From contig CADADP010000003.1 in NCBI GenBank assembly GCA_902786725.1, positions 62,001 through 126,000 of the forward strand: a stretch of DNA of 64,000 nucleotides. The letters run 5' to 3'. How positions within the stretch are numbered: the stretch's first letter is position 1; every line of letters starts with the position of its first letter. The notes below the pieces were generated by a model. It worked only from the letters and a program-made list of their open reading frames with translations, did no database searches and was not told the DNA's origin. The position numbers were made by a program, and so were the translations under genes. This stretch comes from an uncultured Bacteroidales bacterium (GTDB lineage Bacteria; Bacteroidota; Bacteroidia; Bacteroidales; Muribaculaceae). Of this stretch, positions 56,017 through 64,000 are shown piece after piece.

Positions 56017-57156
56017 ATGATAACACACCTCATTTCCATCATGCCTTTCATGGTATGCATTTTCTGGCTGGTTACGCTCGTGGCCGACTACCGACATTGG
56101 CAATACAGGGCCAACATCTGGCTCGCTGTCTTCATGGCCGTCACTGCGGTCCTTTATGCCTCTCACTTCATCTTCTTTAACCATGTCCTGAGCATCATCC
56201 CGCTGAGCGACTGCATCTACACTTTCGCGAACCTCGCCGTATATCCTCTTTTCTATTTCTACGTCAACCACCTCTCCAGCCACAAGCCCATCTGCCGTCC
56301 ACGAATGGCCGCGCTACTGTTACCGGCCTGCATCTGCTCGGCAACTGTCGCAGTCCTCTACTCGCTCATGTCACCCGAGCAAACTCATGACTTTATCTCG
56401 CACTTCCTATATCACAACGAACTAAAGTCTTCCTCACCTATCATCGAATACCAAATTATTACCCACATCGTGGCACGCGTCTGCTTCGCCGGGCTGGTAA
56501 TCTTCTCGCTTCTCATGAGCATTCGAGCCATTATGAGTCTCAACAGAATCATCCACAACAACTACACAAATCTCGACGGCAAAGACACATCACCCTACGT
56601 CTGGCTTCTTATACTCATGGCCACAGCCTCAATCGTCGGCTTCATCGCTAACGCGCTCGGCAAGCACCTGTTTGCCGACAACAACCTTGTACTTCTCATA
56701 CCGGCCATCATCTTCTCATCCATACTCTACGCAATCGGTTTCCTCGGTTTCAAAATGCGATTCAGCATCAAGGATATTATCAACGACGACATCATAATCA
56801 CAAGCGAAACCGACGACAACACTTCTATCGACAAAATCCGTGAACAGATACAGGACATTATGCGACAGGAAAAACTATTTCTTCAGCCCAACCTTAAAAT
56901 CAACGACATAGCACAAATAATCGGCACTAACCGACACTACATCTATCAGGCAATCAACGGACAAATGGGCGCATCATTCAACGATTTTATCAACAAGCAA
57001 CGAATCGACTACGCGCTACAGCTAATGAAAGACAAACCAAACCTCACAATCAACGAAGTCGCGCTCCAGTCTGGCTTCACATCTCAAGCATCTTTCTATC
57101 GCAACTTCAAAAAGTTCGTCGGCACATCTCCTCGCACATTCCTCACACCACAATAG
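56017..57156 (+). CDS. Membrane-anchored AraC-family regulator
   Basis: 379 residues. The N-terminal two-thirds form about seven membrane segments (for example IMPFMVCIFWLVTLV, IWLAVFMAVTAVLYASHF, VWLLILMATASIVGFIA, LIPAIIFSSILYAIGFLGF). A short cytosolic linker then leads to an AraC-type helix-turn-helix pair at the C-terminus (LKINDIAQIIGTNRHYIYQA and NLTINEVALQSGFTSQASFY, with RNFKKFVGTSPRTFL). It is a one-component sensor with the DNA-binding domain on the inner face. ATG at 56017 is almost leaderless; ATG at 56041 gives a leader of about 27 nt. The ligand and targets are unknown, and no dependent gene is adjacent. Confidence 0.9.
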   Translation: MITHLISIMPFMVCIFWLVTLVADYRHWQYRANIWLAVFMAVTAVLYASHFIFFNHVLSIIPLSDCIYTFANLAVYPLFYFYVNHLSSHKPICRPRMAALLLPACICSATVAVLYSLMSPEQTHDFISHFLYHNELKSSSPIIEYQIITHIVARVCFAGLVIFSLLMSIRAIMSLNRIIHNNYTNLDGKDTSPYVWLLILMATASIVGFIANALGKHLFADNNLVLLIPAIIFSSILYAIGFLGFKMRFSIKDIINDDIIITSETDDNTSIDKIREQIQDIMRQEKLFLQPNLKINDIAQIIGTNRHYIYQAINGQMGASFNDFINKQRIDYALQLMKDKPNLTINEVALQSGFTSQASFYRNFKKFVGTSPRTFLTPQ

Positions 57157-57371
57157 CGAACCACACCACCCGATATCGTTGCCCTTTACGACCCCATCCT
57201 GGCCTATCACAGCTTATTCGTGCATATCAATACTTCCATCATGTCAAAGAACTCTTTCCTCAACCGATGCAAAGTTACGCCACACGACCCGCTTTGTCAA
57301 TGTCATTTTCTGCATTCACACCCAACCCGCGCCATCACCCGCTCCTCGCCACACCCCATCCCATAAGTCGA

Positions 57372-57401
57372 GAGCGCCCGGCACACACATGCCAAGCGCT
57401 C
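57372..57401. terminator. Hairpin between the AraC-type gene and the OMP relic
   Basis: GAGCGC pairs with GCGCTC and GGCA with TGCC inside it, around a 6-nt loop. It lies between convergent genes, with no clear U-tract on either side. Confidence 0.55.
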
Positions 57402-57432
57402 CACATCTTCATTTCTCGTATCTTACCGTAGC

Positions 57433-57664
57433 TTAGAAAGCGACTCCCACACCCACGGTCACGCGATGCGCTCCCATAAAGTCCTGCAACTTCTTCTGCA
57501 CGCTGAACCTGTATTCATAGCCCACGCGCAAAGCGAAATAGCTATACTTCACACACAAGCCCACTGTCGGAGATATCGCAAACGCGAAATTCGCCTTATG
57601 CCAAGCCTTATAGTTATCACTTTTTTCGTCTTCCGACTTTTTCGCTTCTCCTCCATCTTCGCGA
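57433..57664 (-). pseudogene. 3' relic of an outer-membrane beta-barrel gene
   Basis: Directly after argB, an open frame with no start of its own encodes the end of a barrel: NFAFAISPTVGLCVKYSYFA, LRVGYEYRFSV, then HRVTVGVGVAF with a terminal Phe, the pattern of the last strands of an outer-membrane protein. A Lys/Glu-rich stretch (EAKKSEDEKSDN) precedes it. The 5' part of the gene, signal peptide included, is missing. The relic reads through the last argB codons in another frame. Confidence 0.65.
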
Positions 57665-58432
57665 TTAATCTCTGATATGGGTGCCGCTATTCCCATCATT
57701 CACATGAGCAGGATCGGTAATCACCACTTCTTTCACACCATGCGATGTGGCATAAAACGCGTTTTCCAACTTTGGCACCATCTCGTCGCCTATAATGCCC
57801 ATATCACGCATCGACTTGTACTGAGTCCGCCTCAGCGACGCTATCACACTGTCTGGGTCGCGTGTGTTCATCAGCACGCCTTTTAGCTCAAAACAGTAGA
57901 TCAGCGTCACCTCATAGCGCAGGCTCATGGCCCGAGCCACCTCACTGGCCAGGTCATCGGCGTTAACGTTCAGCAGATTCCCGCGCCCATCGTGAGCAAG
58001 CGAGGCCAGCACAGGCGTCACTCCATTCTGAAGCATATCCGCCACAGCCTTCACGTTCACGGTCTTCACTGTTCCGGTGCAGTCTTTCCCTTTTGGGTCT
58101 CGCTTCACACAGGTCACCAGATTCATGTCGGCTCCGGTCAAGCCGGCCGCATTCACCTTGTGCCACTGAAGCAACGACACGAACTTGCGGTTCACAAGTC
58201 CGCCGTTCACCATGGTCAGCACATCCAGCATTCGGCTGTCTATTACGCTATTACCATCCACAACTTTAAGCGATATTCCCATCTTGTCGGCAACCATACG
58301 CGACAAAGCGCCGCCGTGAACCAGCATCTTACTCCCGCCAATACACGAAAAGTCGGTAATGAAGCGCTTTAGCGCCGTCTTGTCCTCCAGCACCTTGCTT
58401 CCCACTTTCACTATGGTTAATCTCTCCCTCAT
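57665..58432 (-). CDS. argB: ArgB-like acetylglutamate kinase, divergent at the active site
   Basis: 255 residues of the amino-acid kinase fold. It keeps TIVKVGSKVLED with Lys9, VHGG (38-41), GLTGADMN, the nucleotide-side NVNADDLA and VPKLENA with Lys221, ending SGTHIRD. It differs from ordinary ArgB where substrate should bind: KxGG reads KVGS, HGGG reads HGGA, and the Arg usually found in NGxR is replaced (DGNSVID, 59-65). The GGMIPKLEN segment reads GDEMVPKLEN. It is therefore either specialised to another acyl-glutamate or losing function. It lies 25 bp after prfB, with a relic of a membrane-protein gene behind it. Confidence 0.8.
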   Translation of the reverse strand: MRERLTIVKVGSKVLEDKTALKRFITDFSCIGGSKMLVHGGALSRMVADKMGISLKVVDGNSVIDSRMLDVLTMVNGGLVNRKFVSLLQWHKVNAAGLTGADMNLVTCVKRDPKGKDCTGTVKTVNVKAVADMLQNGVTPVLASLAHDGRGNLLNVNADDLASEVARAMSLRYEVTLIYCFELKGVLMNTRDPDSVIASLRRTQYKSMRDMGIIGDEMVPKLENAFYATSHGVKEVVITDPAHVNDGNSGTHIRD

Positions 58433-58457
58433 AGCCTCTTCTCAGTCATCGGGTTTA

Positions 58458-59567
58458 CTATTCTTCTGAGAACTGCATCAGATATGCCTTGATAAATTCA
58501 TCAATGTCGCCGTCCATCACTGCGTTCACGTCACTCGTCTGGTAATTAGTGCGATGATCCTTTACCCGGCGGTCATCAAACACGTAACTCCTTATCTGGC
58601 TGCCCCACTCTATCTTCTTTTTCGAATCCTCTATCTTGCGCTGCTCTTCTCGCCTGTGTTCCAACTCCTTGTTGTAGAGTATCGACTTCAGGTTTCGCAA
58701 CGCGTTCTCCTTGTTCTTGGGCTGGTCGCGAGTCTCCGTGTTCTCCACCAGTATCTCCTCTTCCTCCCCAGTATATGGATCTTTATACTGATAGCGCACG
58801 CGAACACCGCTCTCCACCTTGTTCACGTTCTGACCGCCGGCACCACCGCTACGGAACGTGTCCCACGATATTCGAGCCGGGTCCAGCGTTATCTCTATCG
58901 TGTCATCCACAAGAGGCGTCACAAACACCGACGCAAACGACGTCATACGCTTTCCCTGAGCATTATATGGCGACACACGAACCAGGCGGTGCACGCCGTT
59001 CTCACTCTTCAGGTAACCAAAGGCGAATGCGCCTTCTATGCTGATAGTCACCGACTTTATGCCGGCCTCATCACCATCAACCATATGCTCTATCGAGGTC
59101 TTGTAGCCATGACGCTCACACCACCGCAGATACAGCCGCATCAGCATCGACGCCCAGTCCTGACTTTCAGTGCCGCCCGCACCGGAGTTAATCTTCAGGA
59201 TTGCGTCCATTTTATCTTCCTCGTGGCGCAGCATGTTGCGCAATTCCAGCTTCTCGGTCTTTTCCAGAGCCGTGGCATACAGGCCATCGAGCTCACTCTC
59301 GTCGAGTGCGCCTTCTTTTACGAAATCAAACCCTATCGCCACCTCGTCAACTGCCGCTTGCACTTCTTGGCAACTGTCTATCCAGAAGTGTAGCATCTTT
59401 ATCTTCTTCATCTGCGCCTCAGCCGCCTTCTGATCCTGCCAAAAGTCGGGAACATGCGTGCGCAGCTCCTCCTCTTCCACTTCTATTTTCTTACTGTCTA
59501 TATCCAGGTAACGGCACAACGCCGACACCCGCTCCTGCAATTCCTTTAGTTGCTCTGTTGTTATCAT
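58458..59567 (-). CDS. prfB: Peptide chain release factor RF2, no frameshift
   Basis: 369 residues. It has domain 1, the SPF-like tripeptide region reading VRVSPYNAQGKR, the GGQ motif in RSGGAGGQNVNKVESGVR and a C-terminal SDVNAVMDGDIDEFI. RF2 reads UAA and UGA. The E. coli gene needs a +1 shift at an in-frame UGA near codon 26; here the corresponding region reads CRYLDIDSKK without interruption, so the gene is a single open frame with no autoregulatory frameshift. It lies 11 bp after the acyl-CoA synthetase gene and 25 bp before argB. Confidence 0.97.
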   Translation of the reverse strand: MITTEQLKELQERVSALCRYLDIDSKKIEVEEEELRTHVPDFWQDQKAAEAQMKKIKMLHFWIDSCQEVQAAVDEVAIGFDFVKEGALDESELDGLYATALEKTEKLELRNMLRHEEDKMDAILKINSGAGGTESQDWASMLMRLYLRWCERHGYKTSIEHMVDGDEAGIKSVTISIEGAFAFGYLKSENGVHRLVRVSPYNAQGKRMTSFASVFVTPLVDDTIEITLDPARISWDTFRSGGAGGQNVNKVESGVRVRYQYKDPYTGEEEEILVENTETRDQPKNKENALRNLKSILYNKELEHRREEQRKIEDSKKKIEWGSQIRSYVFDDRRVKDHRTNYQTSDVNAVMDGDIDEFIKAYLMQFSEE

Positions 59568-59578
59568 CTTGTTTACAC

Positions 59579-61408
59579 TTATTTCTTTCTGAAATCGTTG
59601 GCATACATGGCATCTATCACCACCGCATAGCGCTTGTTTATCACCGCGCGTCTGATTTTAAGCGTATTGGTCAGCTCTCCGCTTTCCATCGTAAACGCAC
59701 GTGGCAACAGCACAAAACGCTTTATCTGCTCATACTCGGCCAAGTCGCTCTGATAGCCGTTAATCCGCTTCTCTATCATGTCGCGCACTTCCTTGTTATT
59801 CACCAGGTCTTCATTTCCTCGCCACTCTATCTTCTTCTTGTCGGCAAATGCCTTTAACTCTTCAAAGGCGGGAACTATCAGCGCCGTAACATACTTCTTG
59901 CCGTCGCCTATCACAGCCACCTGCTCAATATACTTATCCTGACCCAACATCGTTTCCAGCACCTGAGGGGCTATATACTTGCCGTTACTGGTCTTGAACA
60001 TATCTTTGAGTCGCTCGGTCAGCACCAGTTGACCTGTAGCGGTTATCTCTCCGCAATCACCGGTATGGAACCAGCCGTCAGGCTCCAGCACCCGTGCCGT
60101 CTCTTCCGGCTTGTTGTAGTAACCCTGCATCACCGTTGGGCCTTTTACCAGTATCTCGTTGTTCTCGCCTATCTTCACCTCCACATCGGGTATCGGCTGG
60201 CCCACGGTGCCCAGCTCCCACCCGATTAGCGGGTAGAAGCTTACCGAGGCATTGGTCTCGCTCAGGCCGTAACCTATGGTAATATCTATTCCAACCGCGC
60301 GAAGGACCTCGGTAATATTGTCACTCAGCATCGCTCCTGCTGTCGGAAACATCTTGGAGTTATCCACACCTATGGCGCGTCGCAACTTCGAATACACTTT
60401 CTTCTCATAGTACTCATATTCTTTCTCAAGTAGCACAGGCACTTTCTTACCCAGTCGCACGTACTTCAAGTTTCGGCTCTTACCCACAGCTATAGCACGC
60501 TTTATGAGCATCTTCACCACCGGCGCGGCCGTGGACACATTATCCATTATCGCCGTATAGACCTTCTCCCAGAAGCGAGGCACACTGCACATATAGTTTG
60601 GCTTAATTTCTTTCACAGCGCGCTGTATGTCCTTGGGGTCGGTGTTTATGGCCACTCTAATGCCCTTAGTCAGGCACACCATGGTCCAGCCAAGCTCAAA
60701 CACGTGGCTGAACGGTAAGAAACTCAGCGACACGTCAGTCCTATCGTCAAGGAATGGCATGCGACGGATGTGATTGTCCATCGCGGCACACATATTGCTG
60801 TGGCTCAGCATCACACCCTTCGGCACACCGGTAGTGCCCGAAGTGTAAATCAGATACATTAGGTCCGACGGGTCGCCTGCCATCTGACGCTTAAGTAGCT
60901 CCACTCGCACTTTCTCATCGGCTTTCTCACCCTTCTCCAGCCACTGCTCCCACGTGATGCTCTCGGCATCATCGGCCTCACGCACCACATTGGGGTTAAG
61001 GGTCACTATTAACTTCAGTTTCGGGCACTCTCCCAATATTTGCCGGGCAATGTCATACTGACGCTGCTCGCCCACAAACAAGATGGTGGACTCGGAATCG
61101 TTCACTATATATGCCGCCTCATCACGACTGCTGGTAGCATAGATGGGAACCGGTACCGCGCGGTTATGGAATGCCGCGAAATGCGTTATCAGCACCTCGG
61201 GGCAGTTATTGGTGAATATTGCTATCTTCCCATGCTCTTGCACACCGCACAAGAGCATAGCGGCAGCCTCCAATTCTATCTTTCGCTTAAATTCAACCCA
61301 CGAAAGGGATGTCCACTCGCCACTCACATAATCGCGGTAGCGAAGCGCCTCGCGTTCTCCGTATCGACGCGCGTGACGATGCACTAAGTTTACAAATTCA
61401 TTAACCAT
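59579..61408 (-). CDS. Long-chain fatty acid-CoA ligase (AMP-forming)
   Basis: 609 residues of the adenylate-forming family. The phosphate loop IYTSGTTGVPKGVMLSH is near 190-206, the adenine motif is in GYGLSETNASVSFY, and the hinge contains DGWFHTGDCGEI followed by LKDMFKTSNGKYIAPQVLE. The layout without a membrane segment fits a FadD/ACSL-type enzyme activating long-chain fatty acids for lipid synthesis or turnover. It is read from the strand that carries yidC and pyrG upstream. Confidence 0.93.
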   Translation of the reverse strand: MVNEFVNLVHRHARRYGEREALRYRDYVSGEWTSLSWVEFKRKIELEAAAMLLCGVQEHGKIAIFTNNCPEVLITHFAAFHNRAVPVPIYATSSRDEAAYIVNDSESTILFVGEQRQYDIARQILGECPKLKLIVTLNPNVVREADDAESITWEQWLEKGEKADEKVRVELLKRQMAGDPSDLMYLIYTSGTTGVPKGVMLSHSNMCAAMDNHIRRMPFLDDRTDVSLSFLPFSHVFELGWTMVCLTKGIRVAINTDPKDIQRAVKEIKPNYMCSVPRFWEKVYTAIMDNVSTAAPVVKMLIKRAIAVGKSRNLKYVRLGKKVPVLLEKEYEYYEKKVYSKLRRAIGVDNSKMFPTAGAMLSDNITEVLRAVGIDITIGYGLSETNASVSFYPLIGWELGTVGQPIPDVEVKIGENNEILVKGPTVMQGYYNKPEETARVLEPDGWFHTGDCGEITATGQLVLTERLKDMFKTSNGKYIAPQVLETMLGQDKYIEQVAVIGDGKKYVTALIVPAFEELKAFADKKKIEWRGNEDLVNNKEVRDMIEKRINGYQSDLAEYEQIKRFVLLPRAFTMESGELTNTLKIRRAVINKRYAVVIDAMYANDFRKK

Positions 61409-61484
61409 CTTTCTCGCCTTTCTTTAGTTTTATTTTCTACGTTTTCTCTTCGGTTAGCCACCTGCTACAGAGCGCCAAATCAGC

Positions 61485-63569
61485 TCATTTACGCTTGTTC
61501 TTGCGCTTTTCCTGCTCGCGCAGCATAGCCTGCTGTTGGCGCTGCGCCTCTTCAAGCCGTGCCATAAACCCGCTCTTCTTCTTGGGCTTCTTAGCGTTCT
61601 CGGCCATCTTGGCTCTAACTTTATCCTCGCTCACGAGCGCGAGGCACAAGTAGGTCTGACCTATTGTGATAAGCAACGACAAGAAGTAGTAGTAGCTCAG
61701 TCCAGATGCGTAATTATTGAAGAATACCAGGAACATTATCGGCATCAGGTACATCATCCACTTCATCCCCGGCATCGCTTGCGACTGCTGTTGCGATTGC
61801 ATAGTTAGGTAAGTGTAGCCTATGTTGGTTATCGTCATCAACAAGCAGAACAAGCTCAAGTGGTTACCGAAGTAGTTGGTAACGAACGGTATCTGACCGC
61901 TCCACCTCACTATCGCATCCGGAGCCGACAGGTCTTGAGCCCACAAGAACGACTGACCGCGTAGCTCTATACACGATGGGAAGAACGTGAACATAGCTAT
62001 CAGTATAGGCATCTGCAGCAGCATCGGCAAGCATCCGCCCATCGGGTTGGCTCCGGCACGGCTATACAGTTCCATCGTCTTCTGCTGACGCTTCAACGCG
62101 TCGGCCTGGTCGGGATACTTGTCGTTTATCGCCTTGATGTCAGGAGCCAGCAATCGCATCTTTGCCTGCGACATATAGCTCTTGAATGTGAACGGCGACA
62201 GCACTATCTTTATGATAATCGTGAGCAACAGTATTATTATTCCGTAGTTCACCGTGTACTTGCCAAGCCAGTTGAAGATGGGGATTATCACTCCGGTATT
62301 AATCCACCGGAACAATTTCCAGCCCAGCGGTATCAGATGTGTCAACTTCAGGTCCTCACCAGGCGAATATTTATCATACGACGATAGCAAGTGATACTTG
62401 TTCGGGCCCAAATAGAAGTAGAACGAGGCCGGGATTGCCTTCTCCGAACTGTACTCCACCTGCGACGATATGCTCATCGTCTTCAAGTACTGCGCATAGT
62501 CGGGATCGTCTTTCGAAATCTCTTCGCTCTGCATCTGCCCGCCCACAAAGTAGCTCTCGGCTATCAGAGCCGCACTGAAGAACTGATTCTTTGTCGAGAA
62601 CCACTTCACGCGGTCCTGCAAATCTTCCTCATCGCTACCGCTCTCTTTCATGTACTTCACATCTCCGCCTTGACCCGCGTACTTGTAATAGATTCCGCTA
62701 TTGCGCTCCTCAAACATCTTGCCCTCCTCATGGCGCAACATCTTTTGCGTCCAGTTGAAGTCCATGATTGTGATGTTGGGGGGAACCACAGCCGACATCT
62801 TTTCTTGCACCACTTCCATGCGCACCATGTAGCTTCCGGGCACCAGTGTGTAGCGCAAGCCCCACTTGGCGCCACCGGCAAGATCCAGCTGCATCAGCAC
62901 CGTGCTGTCGTTGATTTGCTTCGGCGTGAAGTAGAAGTCTTTCGTGTCGAAACGCTGCGAATTGGTGTTCAGCGTAAAACTATAGTTATTGTCCTCTGGC
63001 GAGAACACCTCCACATTGGGCGCGTTATATGCTTTGTAGCCCAGCAACGTGGCACGCGATATCACACCGCCCTTGCTACTCAGCTCCAACTTGAGCGAAT
63101 CGTTCTTAATGGTTATCGTCTCGTTCTTCCCGTTCAGGTGCGCCGCGAAAGCACCATTGCGAACGTAATTATTCACCACTTCACGCAACTTATTCAGCGC
63201 TGTGTTCTGCAACTTGGCATCATGCGCGCCCTGCGTCTTGAGCGAAGCAAGGCTCACTTCCTTGCCTCCCACTTTCACACTTCCGTCAACATTGCCATCG
63301 GTTAGGCGCAACTCCACGCCGTCGGCCTGCAACGTGCGGCTGGCTGTGTCGGCAAACTGGGCCACAACGCGTTTTATCTCGCTTAAATCCTCGGCCGTCA
63401 GTGTGTCCGATATCACTTGCAGTGAGGCGTTTTTCTTTGCTTGCTCCACTTGCGCGGCCTGTGCCCGGCGCTGCTCGGCAAGTTGCTCTTCCGTGGGCTT
63501 GTTCAGCCACATAAAGCCGGTTATTACCAGGCACATGAGTATCAATCCTGTGATTGTGTTTTTATCCAT
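61485..63569 (-). CDS. yidC: Membrane protein insertase YidC
   Basis: 694 residues. It has an N-terminal anchor (NTITGLILMCLVITGFMWL), a large periplasmic domain about 25-365 that is long in Bacteroidota, and then the YidC/Oxa1 domain with five membrane segments (IILLLTIIIKIVLSPFTFKS, CLPMLLQMPILIAMFTFFPS, LSLFCLLMTITNIGYTYLTM, LMPIMFLVFFNNYASGLSYY). The basic C-terminal tail ends REQEKRKNKRK. It inserts inner-membrane proteins alone or with SecY. It follows pyrG by 55 bp, the common Bacteroidota pairing. Confidence 0.97.
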   Translation of the reverse strand: MDKNTITGLILMCLVITGFMWLNKPTEEQLAEQRRAQAAQVEQAKKNASLQVISDTLTAEDLSEIKRVVAQFADTASRTLQADGVELRLTDGNVDGSVKVGGKEVSLASLKTQGAHDAKLQNTALNKLREVVNNYVRNGAFAAHLNGKNETITIKNDSLKLELSSKGGVISRATLLGYKAYNAPNVEVFSPEDNNYSFTLNTNSQRFDTKDFYFTPKQINDSTVLMQLDLAGGAKWGLRYTLVPGSYMVRMEVVQEKMSAVVPPNITIMDFNWTQKMLRHEEGKMFEERNSGIYYKYAGQGGDVKYMKESGSDEEDLQDRVKWFSTKNQFFSAALIAESYFVGGQMQSEEISKDDPDYAQYLKTMSISSQVEYSSEKAIPASFYFYLGPNKYHLLSSYDKYSPGEDLKLTHLIPLGWKLFRWINTGVIIPIFNWLGKYTVNYGIIILLLTIIIKIVLSPFTFKSYMSQAKMRLLAPDIKAINDKYPDQADALKRQQKTMELYSRAGANPMGGCLPMLLQMPILIAMFTFFPSCIELRGQSFLWAQDLSAPDAIVRWSGQIPFVTNYFGNHLSLFCLLMTITNIGYTYLTMQSQQQSQAMPGMKWMMYLMPIMFLVFFNNYASGLSYYYFLSLLITIGQTYLCLALVSEDKVRAKMAENAKKPKKKSGFMARLEEAQRQQQAMLREQEKRKNKRK

Positions 63570-63624
63570 TTCGCTTATATCTTTTTGTTTCTGTTGTCTA
63601 TTTATTGATATTCATCTAATTAAA

Positions 63625-64000
63625 TCATCTTTTTCGCACCAGGCCATACTCTATCGACGCTCGCACAAAGTCCATGAACAGCGGATGCGGCGATAGCACA
63701 GTGCTGCTATATTCCGGATGATATTGTGTTCCCACATACCACCGTTTCGTGGGTATCGTCACCACCTCCACCAGATGACTCTGCGGGTTCTCGCCCACAC
63801 ATTCCAGACCGGCATGCTCCATCATCTCGCGATATTCGTTGTTGAATTCATAACGATGTCTGTGACGCTCCTCTATCTCAGTTTTTCCATACGCCTTGGC
63901 CACCCGGGAATCGGGACGTAAATGGCAGGCGTAAGCGCCCAGTCGCATAGTGCCGCCCATGTTGGTAATGGTCTTCTGCTCCTCCATCAAGTCTATCACA
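63625..64000 (-). CDS. pyrG: CTP synthase, C-terminal part (5' end outside window)
   Basis: The visible 125 codons are the end of the glutaminase domain: MGGTMRLGAYACHLRPDSRV, then ERHRHRYEFNNEYREMM and the glutaminase triad region GTQYHPEYSSTVLSPHPLF, with the His-Pro-Glu of the triad. The enzyme makes CTP from UTP with glutamine. The catalytic Cys and the synthase domain lie beyond the right edge. Confidence 0.95.
   Translation of the reverse strand, partial: VIDLMEEQKTITNMGGTMRLGAYACHLRPDSRVAKAYGKTEIEERHRHRYEFNNEYREMMEHAGLECVGENPQSHLVEVVTIPTKRWYVGTQYHPEYSSTVLSPHPLFMDFVRASIEYGLVRKR

Noticed and set aside
59480..59567. Programmed frameshift near the prfB start
   Set aside because: No in-frame UGA exists; the frame is continuous from MITTEQL through the GGQ motif.

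Overview
The window is a chromosomal segment of a Bacteroidota bacterium, almost certainly order Bacteroidales. The evidence is a SusC/SusD pair with its lipoproteins, a ribosomal super-operon in Bacteroidota order (secY-map-infA-rpmJ-rpsM-rpsK-rpsD-rpoA-rplQ, with no tuf between fusA and rpsJ), the lack of strong Shine-Dalgarno sequences, and many promoters of the Bacteroidota type (TTTG or TTG, about 20 nt, TAnnTTTG). Family or genus (Prevotellaceae, Muribaculaceae or similar) cannot be decided from this sequence alone.

Layout. 1-9025 (minus): a nutrient-uptake operon of SusC, SusD, an HExxH lipoprotein and a DUF4302 lipoprotein, followed by a secreted protein cut by the window edge. 9026-20431: mixed housekeeping genes, namely hflX, an OmpH/Skp-like lipoprotein with a tiny membrane-protein gene before it, pepD, an RluA-type pseudouridine synthase, class I fumarase, an initiator tRNA-Met, a cysteine-less thioredoxin-fold protein, a DUF695-like protein, fabG and a GT4 glycosyltransferase. 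20432-28400: a Zn/Cd-type P-type ATPase, priA, a DUF3127 protein, rsfS, ftsH and the scar of an IS66-type element. 28513-35416: an OmpA-family protein, the preQ1 (queuosine) operon queF-queC-[outer-membrane protein]-queD-queE, and a secreted GH31 glycosidase.

35532-53852 (minus) is one long translation block read from rpsL to rplQ: rpsL, rpsG, fusA, the S10 and spc ribosomal genes, secY, map, infA, rpmJ, rpsM, rpsK, rpsD, rpoA, rplQ. It has a strong promoter and a 130-nt leader before rpsL, and noticeable spacers before rpsG, before rpsN and, most strikingly, before rpsD, where a nested hairpin can be drawn.

54136-64000: rfbC, asd, a membrane-anchored AraC-type regulator, the 3' relic of a beta-barrel gene, a divergent argB, prfB without the usual programmed frameshift, a long-chain acyl-CoA synthetase, yidC and the 3' end of pyrG.

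Most of the window is core genome. I found no CRISPR array, phage, toxin-antitoxin or recognisable defence system. The points most worth following are: the structured leader before rpsD; the outer-membrane protein inside the queuosine operon; the ArgB that has lost several canonical active-site residues and sits beside a decayed gene; a zinc-ribbon insert in the HExxH lipoprotein; a short intergenic repeat family; and a 56-codon membrane-protein gene whose start looks shifted by one base.
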